64,000 nucleotides of DNA from the NCBI GenBank assembly GCA_028023455.1, contig JAQFVV010006643.1, positions 126,001 through 190,000 of the forward strand, in the 5' to 3' direction. Shown here piece by piece: positions 49,442 to 59,975 of the stretch. The notes under the pieces are model-generated. The model saw only the letters and a program-made list of their open reading frames with translations. It ran no database searches and was not told the DNA's origin. Each line of letters opens with the position of its first letter. Position 1 is the first letter of the stretch. The position numbers and the translations under genes were made by a program. The DNA comes from Epiperipatus broadwayi (taxonomy: Eukaryota > Onychophora > Udeonychophora > Euonychophora > Peripatidae).

Positions 49442-50024
49442 TGTTGTGTTTGGTTAGGCTTGCAGGTTCGTTACCAAACCAACAGATACAAAAAGAACAA
49501 CTATTCAGCAATAAATATGTATAATTTATTAGTACAAAATATATACACATGTTAGTTAACAAATGTACAAATACAGTTGATATTCTTCAATGCTGAGATA
49601 GTCGTGCGATGTATGGAACTCGCTTCCAGCTAATGATAGCCTGCATCATAAGTTCCAGTAAGAAGACTCTTCCAGCTATGTAGTTAGCTTGCCTCAAGTC
49701 GGCTCTACTTCAGATGTAGCAGTTTCCAGTCCATTGGTGGACTTGCCTCACTGCATGGACATCTAGATAAATACCTTTGCTGATGGCAGAAGGTTTAATG
49801 GAGAGCACGTTCTGTCATTTAGGTTAACAGAAGTAGTTGCTCTCTGCCTTGCCTCCAAAAGGCTCACTATTTAAAGGCAGATCCCCTACCTTACTGAAAA
49901 CACATGGATTCGGTGCGCAAACCCCAGTGAAGGTTTTTAATCCCATTGGCTAGCAACTGGGTGCTAGACAATCAGGTAAGGAATCTGGAATAATCCACTT
50001 CTGAAGGCAAGGTCAGATATGACA
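49442..50024 (-). repeat. 5' LTR of the Mag-like element
   Basis: 583 bp, about 93 percent identical by eye to the other LTR, same TG...CA borders. Promoter side of the element. Confidence 0.9.
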
Positions 50025-50029
50025 GTTTA
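50025..50029 (+). repeat. Target-site duplication GTTTA, right
   Basis: Partner of 46730-46734. Confidence 0.85.
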
Positions 50030-50778
50030 TAAAACAACTCACCAACTGCTGCAATTTCAAGTTATTTCTCCAGTCAAAAAACTAACAATTGTAGTGTTGT
50101 AATTTAGAGTTCTTATTCTAGTTTTCGTATTCAATTAATATGTTGACTTTTCTACTCAAAGAGCTGCAGGAATTTACTGGGTTTTTTTTTTCATTTACTA
50201 ATTGAATAAACACGTTGACTTTATTATTTTTTGGACAACATTCATTTCAAAAAATAAATTGCGATTTTTTAGCATGTACTGCGCAATCATGTGCTCTATA
50301 AACATTTTGGAGAAGTAGGAATGGCGGAGAGGGGGCTGATAATCGCATTTTGTATGTAAGAATTAATTTCTTTACTAATTAAATATTTTGTAAACTACAA
50401 TACTCTATTTCAGACAGTAAGTAGCCTCTTGTTGAATGTTTTGTAATGTGATTTTAAAAATTATTTGTACAAATTTCGGTATTTTTTTTTGATTTAAAAT
50501 GATTAAATTTAGCGTTCAAGCATCGTCTGCTTATGTTTCTTTCATAGATTTTTTTTTTAATTTTAAAAAGATATATTTGTGTTGTGTTAATTTTGTACAA
50601 AAAAATGTATCCAGTATACTTTCATTACTACAATTTTTTTTAAACGGATGGAAGAAAATAACAAAATTTGGTATTTTGCATCCGTCAAACTTGATTGTTT
50701 GCGTCTGTCTACATTGCATAGAAGTACGTGTATATTTCCTATAAAATTAATTTTTGTGTATTTTTCTAAAACTATTGG

Positions 50779-50946
50779 TATTATTCCTGCAACCAAGGAA
50801 AGAAAGGAGGACTTTTCACATTCCTATTAAAGCATTGCTAACTTTGTAATGTTTGATGTTGCCAAAATCATAACATTAAAAAGTTAACAGTGTATTGATA
50901 CGAATGTGAAAAGTCCTCCTATCTTTCTTTGGTTGCAGGAATAATA
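50779..50946. repeat. Inverted-repeat pair (hairpin) formed by two copies of the terminal repeat
   Basis: TATTATTCCTGCAACCAAGG and the following 25 bases (50779-50823) are mirrored at 50902-50946 with about three mismatches, with 78 bp between. The right arm is also the right terminus of the 45487-50956 element, so a third terminal-repeat copy lies just inside the right end. It could be an independent short MITE of about 170-190 bp. Confidence 0.65.
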
Positions 50947-50956
50947 CCCAAGTACC

Positions 50957-53900
50957 CAAAAGGTAAATTAAATAACTGATAAAATAAATATTTTGTAATA
51001 TTATCTTTTAAATAATTATTAATAGTTTTTATTTATGAGAAGCTGAGATATTATTTAACTTACATTTATATTTTAAATAAATAAACTATAATATTATTAA
51101 ATAATCAAACAAACTTAGCTAATATTTATTTTAATAAATAACATTTTAAAATTGTGTGCAAGCATTCATATCCACACATACACACACACTGAAAATTAAT
51201 GCAATTAACTTAGTATCTGGAATTTACATGCTGAATATTAAATCTCACAAATATTAAATATTTTTCAACATTTTATTTTATACTTAATAAACTATCTTCA
51301 TTCTGTAAAACTTCTCTAACAACTTTTAATTAACAAATAATAGGCTAACTATTTTAATTACTTTATTCTTGTTTGAATGTTTATGCTACTGAAATTAAAT
51401 AATAATAGATTCTAACTGCAGACATAGTACGCCTAGCTATTTAAACAATATAACTTATATAACCAGTTTCATTGTCATTTTTTAAACCGTATATAAAATA
51501 ATAACTTTTTATCATTATTATCACTTTTTTCCATTTTTTTTATTTATTTTACTTTTTAGCAAAAATCTTAACATAAGCAATTCAAATACAACCATGGCAA
51601 TATAATATACTTGCCTATATTTGAACTGTATAACAGTGTGTGTGTGTATATATATATATAAGAATTTATTGGTTTTATTCAATTTCATTTCACTTGATCT
51701 ATGGAATAATGGAGGTGTTGAACTATGACAACTAATGATTATTAATATTAGCATCAAATCATAAATTGGTTGTGAACAATTTTAAGGAAATATAAATAAC
51801 TGAATAGATAAATACTGGAAAATAATTATGTGAATCACAAAATGAACCACTTGAATAAAATCATTATTATTAACTATTATGTGTCCATTTTTGTTATTAC
51901 ATCACATTAACAACTTAATTATTATAAACATAAATATTTCATTTTTCATATATGTTTATTTATTTTTTTATTGGAATATATTATTAAAAATCTATGTTAA
52001 AAATATATTCAATAAAAGATAAAGAAAATATAATATGACTTTTTTTTATTTCTGGTTGAAAATGAAAAATAATATTGAAATTGTAAAACAGGATTTTTTT
52101 TATTATATCCAATATTTTAAAGTCTTTATTTTATTTATTAATTGGAAGCAAATTTTATTAAACCCAAAGAGTTATCATTGAGTTTAAATGAGCAGTTGCC
52201 TTAATAACATTGATGTCAGTAAAGTGAGATTACAAATATACTTTATGCTTAAGCAATTAATTCCTAGCATTTTCTTTATATTATTCAGGTTGACAAATTA
52301 GCTGTAAAAATAAATTGATTTGGTCATAATTTAGAATTATTAAAAGAATCTTAAAAATTAAAATAGCTATTTATTTTGAGGTTTGCTTATAGACGCTTTT
52401 TTTTGGTGCTTAATTAAGTATTTCACTAGATTTTGATAGTGAAATAAGATAGGCGGAGGGCATAATGCACCAGAAAGTAATCTATAGTACTAGCCTGACA
52501 TTCTGATGCTGTATCTTGGTCCAATAGTTGTTATATTTATGCCACAAAAAATTGTAAATCAGACAAAGTAAAGTTCTTGCTTCTTTTTTTAAAATAGCAA
52601 AGAATTTATTATTTATTGCTGTAATAATTTCTTTCCATTGTTTAACCCTCCTCGCACTAACTTAAAAACCTTCAACACAACAATTGTTGATTTTTTAAGT
52701 AATAAAATAATGATAAAATTTAAAAATATATATATAAAAAAAAAAAAATCAGTTTTGCAGTTTACAAAAATAAATAAATAATGAACAATAAAATTATATC
52801 ATAAATAATTACCAAAATAAATATATAGCCGCAATTTTATATGCTATTATTTATATATAATATTTATATATGCAGGCAAATACAAATTTATATATTATCA
52901 TTGCCATTTAAACTTTACAATCACCAATAAAAGCAAGTATCACAATAAAATAAAATAAAAATGAACTAAATAATGATAACAACAACAGCTACCTATATAG
53001 AAATTCCTACATCAAAGATAAATTAAAGATTTTTTCTTTTTTTTTTAAACATAAATGGCACTTTGATGGAAAGGTGGATCTTTCCATCCTTTACAATATA
53101 TATATATATATAATCACTAGAAATAAGTGATTTACAATCTCTTCTAATGGCATAAAATAATAGCAATACAAAGTATCAATATAATCAAAAATATTGCTTT
53201 AAGTAAATATTAAACATGTGCTATTTAATAACATTGAATAATTAAAATTATTACATATTTTTCTGTTTTGTAATAATAACTTTTATTTAATTTATTCTTT
53301 TTGTTTCATAAATTTGAACAATAAAAGATTGCCTAAGATCAGGTGACAATATTATTGATCCATATATAAATCTCTAACTACTTTTTACATGTGAGCAACT
53401 ATTTTCAAAAATATCACCAAGTATAAGTTTTCTTGCACAATACATTTTGTTTGAGTCAATGATATCAGGTAGTTAAGATACTCCATGTTAAAATCCTTGA
53501 GTAATTTATTCTAAATACTTAACAAATTACAAACATATTTTTTTTTCAAAAGACAAATACTGTGTAGTTTAGATCTTAATGTAATTAGCAAAATATTGTA
53601 ACAATATTAAAAAATGGAATGTTAAATGTCATAAATTTTGACATGTAATATAAATTTAATTTTAAAGTTTACATGCATCTACATTTTATTCACACCATTT
53701 CTCAATCAGACAAATGAACTTTTTTTTTACAGATAAACTTTGAACCTCTTTTTAAACATATGTATATATAATTATAAACATTAAATTTAATTTCCAACCT
53801 CTTTTACTTGGTGCAAACCTTTTCCAAAACAGCAAAAAAAGCAAACTTGCCCATCAATTTTGACTGAACCAGATGCATATTATATCTTTAAATATCCTTG

Positions 53901-54039
53901 GAATTTACATTAATATGTAAACTATATAATATTTTTCATTTAAAAGAATGATACTTATAATTTAATAGATGTAGTTTTGAAAACTAAAATATCATTACTT
54001 TTTTTAAACTTTTCCACTCTGTCTAATACTTATCTCTTC
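50957..54039. other. AT-rich intergenic DNA, no gene seen
   Basis: Short TG/TA microsatellite at 51636-51660 and TA runs at 52725 and 53095. No coding content recognised. Confidence 0.6.
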
Positions 54040-55700
54040 ACATGATCACTATTTCTTATGCAATATGTATAGAGAGTTTTGCCTGTTTTAATACTTATCT
54101 CTTTTTACTCAAACATATTTTCAGTGATATATGCAAGGTTTTCTGTTTAAAATGTATCTGTTTTTTTAAATCATTAATTTATATATACTCTTTTATTTAT
54201 TTTTTAAAATGGTCAATTGTTTTCACTATGCCCTTCCACATTTACATGGTATTTCACAGGTGCTATGTTTGTTTTTCTGCATTTTATGATTGGGTTTTTA
54301 AAGTTAGGATTCTTTGTGATATTCTATAGCTTTGAAAAACTGTTGCTGATATTACACTTCATCTGCTATCTTAATGTGTTATGAATGCATTACAGTACTA
54401 AGAATTGTTTATCTATTTATGATTTTTTTGTCTATTTAAGGTCTTTTTAACAATAGCTTATTGATAATTGTATTTCATAAAAGTTTGTTCTATGTAAGAC
54501 TTCTTTTTATGTTACTAATTTTTGAAAAAAACTTTTTTTTTTGTTCTGTTCCATAGTGGATAGTATTTCTTCAATTTTTGTGCTTCTGTTACGTTTGAAT
54601 GTATATGCTAAATGTTTTTGTGTGTGAAAGAGTTTTCATAAACTGTCACTTTAATATTGCCATGAGGAAGCATTATCCCAATTTTATCTAATAATGTCAT
54701 TTTTTGGTCTTCTAATTCTATTGTAAATTTAAGTGAAAGGTTTATGTTGTTTATATGAAGTAGTATTTATGGCTGTGGTCCCATGTTTTTTTCATGTAAA
54801 TGTTGTTTGTTAGGAGTGTCAGGGATGTATCCATAACAATTCTTTAATTTTGTTGAAAGAATTGTATGTTGCATTTAAAGTAAATTGTTATTGTAGAGAA
54901 GGGTACAGTCCCATTATGCTATCAATAGGAAGAATTGTATTAGTTTGTAAACTGCTATCCTCATTTCATCTTTTTTCTATAACAGACATTATTTAATTAC
55001 AAGATAGATTTGAAAATAAGTTTTCTATATAAAAACTTACCAATATGCTTTTTTTTTAAAAATTTTCATTAACTTGATAACTTCCATAAAATTCTTACAA
55101 TCTGTTATAATAAACTGTGTTCTGAATGCCAAAGGATTATAAACCTTAAAAGGAAATCTTGACAAGTTATGACATGAGAAATTCTAAAACAATAGGTTTT
55201 AATAGACTGTGATTCTTATGAATTTTAGATAAATCATAAAGATGTGGAATTTTTTTGAAATATGATGTTGATTTACTTTTTTAACAAAATCTATCATGTG
55301 ACTGCAATGATTTATTTAATAATGCTTGTAGTTTTGTTTCTGTAGTCAATGTAAGATTTTCGTCACTATTTTATGTTTATATTGCTTCGAGTAGCTCTTT
55401 TATTTTATTATCATAGTCAGAAGTACTTATTACAATTATAGAATTGATTTTATCAGCAGAAAAAAATGATTATAGATTTGAGTAAATTGAGAAATTAAAT
55501 AGCTTCCCTCTCAACATAAGTAATGTTTAATTGAGATAGTTGGTGTCTCTCAAGTTTTTCTTTTAATTCTCTAGCATAATTCTGTCGACTTCCTTATTTG
55601 TTATCATTATTTATGATTAAAAATATATAGGATGTTGTAATGGCAAAGTTTAATCCTTTTTCCAAAAAGCAGAAGTTTCAGTACTTAATTAGATATTTAA
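54040..55700 (-). pseudogene. Penelope-like element (family 3), decayed near-full RT to GIY-YIG copy A
   Basis: Minus-strand translation with many stops keeps PLE landmarks in order: LLLFGKRIKLCHYN (the GLNFCPTP-like start, about 55670), ARELKEKLERHQL, FFSADKINSIIVISTSDYDN (the LPADKG-VVMDKxDY block), PHLYDLSKIHKNHSLLKPIV (YGLPKIHKxxxPLRPIV block), IDSIMGLYPSL (AMGSPLSP block, about 54930), INLSLKFTIELEDQKMTLLD then HGNIKVTVYENSFTHKNI (FLD...TxVYRKPTHT block, about 54660), and TCEIPCKCGRA (GIY-YIG start, about 54250). Clearly a PLE, long inactive. Confidence 0.7.
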
Positions 55701-56269
55701 TACTAACGATTTTAGTTTATCGTGCTACAATATTATTTGGCTCAATAGGAAATGTAGGAATTTTTTAACTTTTCCATTTAATGTAGAATATGATTTTTCT
55801 TATTAATTAAAATACTCTTATAATGATTTCTTTGTTTTAGCAAGCATCTATATTACTAATGAAATGCAAAGTTTGACATTTGAAAAATCTTCAAATATTA
55901 TTCTTTCTCTTAATAAATATGTCTTACTTGCTCTCCAAATAATTTTTCCAGTTTTCTTTACATAGAGAAAAGTTAATTGATTTTTTACTTTGAACTGTTT
56001 TAGATATAATTTTTTATAACATTTAAGTTTGATATATTATCGGGTTTATCCAAGTAATCAGTATTTGCATGAAAATTTGTGATGATAAAATTTTACTTGT
56101 AATTATATGTTGGATAATTCTATCGTTTAGAGTGAGTTAAATCTCAAGAAAATATCTAAGTATATTTAAAATTCTCAAATCAATTTAATTGTTAATAACA
56201 GCACATAGATTATTATATTTAAGGCAATGTTTCAAATAGTAATATTCTTCTCTATTCCTCATATATTGC

Positions 56270-56350
56270 TGGCTTAACAAATGATGATACTAGCATGAGA
56301 ATTGAACCTGGGACTTTAGATTTATCAGTCTAAATGGTAGTCTAATCAAC
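56270..56350 (-). mobile_element. Possible tRNA-derived SINE fragment
   Basis: On the minus strand GATTAGACTACC, TAGACTGATAAATCTAAAG (an anticodon-arm-like stem-loop) and CCCAGGTTCAATTCTC (B-box-like) follow one another at tRNA spacing. No RNA-gene quality acceptor stem was found. Confidence 0.35.
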
Positions 56351-56589
56351 TTCGTTATTTTATCGAAGGAAACAGTCAATAGAAGTTTTATATATTAATG
56401 TTTCAGGGTTCACCCAACTTCTCCATTTTTCAAGAACAAGTTTAATAAGTTGTGATTAGTGAGTGATTTTCAAATATTATGAATTATCATAATCTATTAA
56501 TTTATGAGGTTATTTACCATTATTAAATGAGCATGTACTTATATATTTATTAGTATATAAATAATATACTACTTTAGATACGTTTACTT

Positions 56590-56985
56590 TTTTCCCTTTT
56601 TAATCATTATTTTGGGGTCTTTTCATAGTTTATATATATCTTTCCACATTTACATAATATTTAATAGATGCAGTTTTTAATTTTTCAACATTTATAGTTT
56701 GAGTTTTATAAAATATAAGATTTTTCATGACATACTATGGCTTTAATAGATTGTTTTTGATATTTTGATGATTACAGATTTTTGTAATTGTTCCATTTTT
56801 ATTCAGCAAGAAAATGTCAAGAAAAGAAACTTGTAAATCTATATGGTATATCAAATGCCATACTTTATCAAACAACATATAACTTTCAGCAGTTAAAAAC
56901 ATTAATTGTAAACATCTAATATATTCTGAAACTTTTGTTTTGGAAAAGGAATTAAATATTACTGTCACATCATCCAATATCCCTT
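56590..56985 (-). pseudogene. PLE family 3 fragment B: RT catalytic box to GIY-YIG
   Basis: Minus strand: ILDDVTVIFNSFSKTK (the YxDD box with Ile for Tyr), LQVSFLDIFLLNKNGTITKI (FLD motif), then after a deletion of the linker KILCKCGKIYI-like text near 56640 that matches the GIY-YIG start. It begins precisely where the inverted fragment C ends in family order, less about 60-70 residues. Confidence 0.6.
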
Positions 56986-56999
56986 TACTAGAAATATAA

Positions 57000-57640
57000 T
57001 AGCAACTGAGGAAATCACTAAAAACTTGTCTCTAGAAGAAATGGCAGAATGATGCTAGAGAATAAAAGAGATACTCAAAGAACATCAACAATTCAAATTA
57101 AAAATTACTTATGCTGAAAGAGAACTAGAAAAAGTTATAATCATCCTTTCTGATGCCAGGATCAGTGTTATAATTGTAATGGATACTACTGATTATAATA
57201 ACAAAATATGAGAGTATCTCACAACAGAAACTGCAAAAAGGTGATAAGAAATCCTAGACTGCTTACAGAAACAAGGCTGTAAACATTATTAAAAAAATAA
57301 TTGGCTTAGAAAAAACTAGATTAATATCATATTTTAGAAAACTTCTTTATCTTTATAATCTACCTAATATCTATAAGAACTATATTTCATTAAAACCTAC
57401 TGTTATAAATATTTTCTATGTTTAAACTTTTCAAGATTTCTTCTTATGATTCTTAGAGAATACATTCTATTGTCACAGATTCAAATCACTTTAACATCAA
57501 ATACATGAAAACTGAAAGAGTCAACATAATGGTAATATTCATAAATATACCTTGTAATGAAGCTTTGTCTAATGTAATGAAGAGGTTAAATGAGGATGAT
57601 GTCTTATAATGAGAATTCTTCTAATGAAATCAATGTGTGG
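57000..57640 (+). pseudogene. PLE family 3 fragment C: N-terminal half of RT, opposite strand to B
   Basis: Plus strand, multiple stops: VIIILSDARISVIIVMDTTDYNN (the VILPADKG-VVMDKxDY block), FYNLPNIYKNYISLKPTV-like (YGLPKIHK block, about 57360), VNIMVIFINIPCNEALSNVMKRLNEDDVL (motif A, SFDVxSLFTNVPxxEAL, about 57520-57605). DNA similarity to copy A is visible (ATTATGCTAGAGAAT versus ATGATGCTAGAGAAT). It abuts fragment B head to head within about 15 bp. Confidence 0.65.
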
Positions 57641-57690
57641 TTATAAGTTCACCACTGTCGCTACTAATCAAAAACATTTACATATTTATG

Positions 57691-57932
57691 TATATTGTCT
57701 ACAATAACTCCCCTCATATAACCATTATTTCATAATATTGAATGATATAAACATATAACCACTACTTCATATACCATATGTATATGAAGTAATGGTTATT
57801 TCTTTATATCATTCAATATTGTAGCTCTGATGAAGACTGCAGGACAGTCGAAACTGTCAGAAAAATAAAGGAATTATATTAAAAAAAATTTATATCAAAG
57901 TGTATATGAGGGGAGTTATTGTAGACAATATA
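57691..57932. mobile_element. Foldback element with hammerhead-like core
   Basis: A perfect 30-bp terminal inverted repeat (57691-57720 and 57903-57932; core GTCTACAATAACTCCCCTCA) encloses a second palindrome with 41-base arms (57734-57774 and 57780-57820, four mismatches, 5-base centre CATAT). Between the inner palindrome and the right terminus lies the hammerhead-like sequence 57827-57853. It lies just downstream of PLE fragment C on the same strand. It may be a PLE terminal structure, a retrozyme-like unit or an unrelated MITE. Confidence 0.65.
57827..57860 (+). ncRNA. Hammerhead ribozyme-like core
   Basis: Perfect CTGATGA (57827-57833), then A, then stem II GACTG/CAGTC (57835-57839, 57845-57849) with loop CAGGA, then GAAA (57850-57853). 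After it CTGTC gives a possible minimal stem III ending in T57 and cleavage base C58. Stem I pairs only AG (57859-57860) with CT (57825-57826), so activity as a monomer is doubtful; dimers or other strand partners could help. All invariant core bases 5' and 3' of stem II are present. Confidence 0.5.
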
Positions 57933-57960
57933 TATTGAACCGGGTGGGAATATTATCGAA

Positions 57961-59559
57961 TAAATAAATAAATATATATATATAATAGAATTTTTTTATT
58001 CTTTAATAAAACAAAATTGTGAAAAACATTGTTGACTTCTTTTATATATAAAATATGACAACTTATTTCTTATAAATTTGATTTACTCCTGCTGCAATTT
58101 TAGTATTGCATCACACCAATCCCTCATGCAGAGAAGCATAATACCCAGAGTGTACTTATAGCTAGAGCAAAATTATATAAGGTATAATTTACAGCCACAT
58201 TTCCAAGCTACAGAACTGTTCCTGCTACTGAATTTAAACCCTGTCATTCAAAGCACTTTATTTGTTTTGAAGTAAACTTCAGGTGCCAGTTAATTACAAG
58301 AAGTAACTAACATGCTCTGGATATCAGCCACCAATTCAGCACCTGATAAATCCCAACTAGCTCAATTAAAAAAGTAATATAATAAACTGCTTTAGTTAGT
58401 GGTATTAGTAAAAGAATTGACTGACAAATACTAATTTTCAAAAATAATTAAAGAACTAATTCATCCCTTTCTTGAATAAAATAATAATCGCATAATATCC
58501 TGGGCACACACATTATAATAATCATAAACATTAAATAAACATAGCATTAAAACATTATATACCATGCACATATATTCTGTCATATAAGCTGTTGGTTTGT
58601 ATGATCCAACAAGTTCTAGGATTGTCAGTTTATTATATTAACCTGCACATAAATGGTTCATTTTATGCTGGTTATAGAGTTCATTTCTGTTGGACTCTGG
58701 ATATCTCAGAGATTGCAATGGCTACAATAATAAATTACAGGTATAATAAGAATGGGAATAAAGAAAAATTAATATTACTTATAGGTTTTTTAGATACACA
58801 TTCCTCAGGATAGATGGCTGCTTCTTTCCCCTTGTGATGTGTGTTGTACCAACCAGTTGGAATTTGGATTGCTGAAAGAATGTGGTTCCTTGTTGCATTG
58901 CAGTCCAACAGACAAATGTTTGAATGACTCAAGTTGTTATATGTTCATTGTGGCTAATTAGAGACCTTCAGATATTTTATGGTGGTAAGAGACTGGGTTA
59001 AAGTGGCATACTTTGACTTCTGATTAGCAATGCATGGTTTTCTTGGCATTTACGAGAAATATAAGTATTATTTGCACAGATTGGAATAACACTGCTGAAA
59101 GAGATCTGATGATGATGAGTTTTTTCACCTATTTATATGTGGCCTTCTTGTTGTTCAGCTTGATTAACATTTAAATTAATTAAATTCCCATTGTTTATTT
59201 GTTCACATTCCTTCCAGATTAATCTACTTAGAATAAAATACAACTTTTTAAATTAATTTTATTCTTTAATTGTAGCCATTGCTAATTAATTATTCTCATT
59301 TCATCTTGATTTATCAGTCGAGCAATCTTTGAGTTTGACTTATCTTTTATATTACAAACTTTATTTTTCATTTATTCAATTCAACTTCTTTTTATACACA
59401 TTTTAATGTATTTTTAAAATCAACACACACATTTTCTTATTTTCTTTTAAATAAATGAAAAGAGAGAGAGATAATTTTTAAATCATTTTTTTTTATTTAG
59501 TTAAATTTCTTCCCTCTCAAATTATTTGTTGTATTTTTAATTTAAACTAGTAAAGCTTA
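57961..59559. other. AT-rich intergenic DNA, no gene seen
   Basis: Short frames around 58590-58930 on both strands overlap each other and carry no family signature. A GAGAGAGA run at 59461. Confidence 0.55.
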
Positions 59560-59975
59560 TACTAATGCAAGGGTCCCCAACCCTATGCCCATTGGGCACC
59601 ATGCATGGCACCTGCAGACCATTTTACGTATGCCCGCCACTATCCAAACACAAAAAATTATTTATCTGATACAAATAAATTTAATTTTTAAAATTTCTTA
59701 TAAATTATTGTATTATATTGTAATAAAATGGTAGGGCATACTATACTTTTACAGCATAAAAATATAAACATTAATTATATGTTAAAATTTTATTTTTGAA
59801 ATAAATATTTTTTTGTACATTATTTGTATTATTAACAATATTCAACTATAAATTTACATTGAAAAAATAAATGGTGCTTGCCACCTGGTTGAAAAAATAA
59901 ATAGTGCCTGCCACCTGGCCAGTATTATAGAATGTGCTCTTAAGTGCAAAAAGGTTGGGGACCCCTGTACTAATG
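59560..59975. mobile_element. hAT-like MITE with 8-bp target duplication
   Basis: Element 59568-59967 (400 bp). Ends CAAGGGTCCCCAACC and GGTTGGGGACCCCTG are inverted copies with one mismatch, the CAGGGGTCCCCAACC type of hAT termini. The flanks TACTAATG at 59560-59567 and 59968-59975 are identical, matching the 8-bp hAT target size. The interior is AT-rich without ORF and contains a short tandem duplication (GTGCYTGCCACCTGG at about 59872-59920). It needs a transposase in trans. Confidence 0.9.

Larger units (their letters stand above)
46735..50024 (-). mobile_element. Ty3/Gypsy (Mag-like) LTR retrotransposon, internally deleted, 3.29 kb
   Basis: Complete ends: LTRs at 46735-47318 and 49442-50024, both with TGTTGTG...ATATGACA borders, flanked by GTTTA target duplications. 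On the minus strand the order is 5' LTR (right), leader with PBS region, one ORF, polypurine tract, 3' LTR (left). The internal part is only 2.1 kb against about 4-5 kb for an intact Gypsy, because RT, RNase H and most of integrase are absent. By eye the LTRs differ at about 38 of 583 positions, so the insertion is not young. It sits inside the tandem array of the 45487-50956 element. Confidence 0.9.
45487..50956. mobile_element. DNA element with long terminal inverted repeats, interrupted by an LTR retrotransposon
   Basis: The left end (45487-45543), GGTACTTGGGTATTATTCCT then GCAACC and AGGATGACTATTCACATACG, reappears inverted at 50900-50956 with about 88 percent identity over 57 bases by eye. 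The interior is non-coding, T-rich and built of degenerate units of about 130 bp (45690-46720, resumed at 50040-50230 after the LTR element). Removing the LTR element leaves about 2.2 kb. No transposase and no clear target duplication are visible, so the superfamily is open. Confidence 0.6.

Noticed and set aside
49285-49562. Short frames on both strands around the 5' LTR
   Set aside because: They cross the LTR-leader border and its tandem repeats, with no family signature.
54042-54329. 95-codon plus-strand Phe/Cys/Ile-rich frame resembling a membrane protein
   Set aside because: Antisense of the decayed PLE GIY-YIG region; hydrophobicity reflects T-rich sequence.
58592-58932. Two overlapping frames on opposite strands
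   Set aside because: Short, overlapping, and without conserved motifs.
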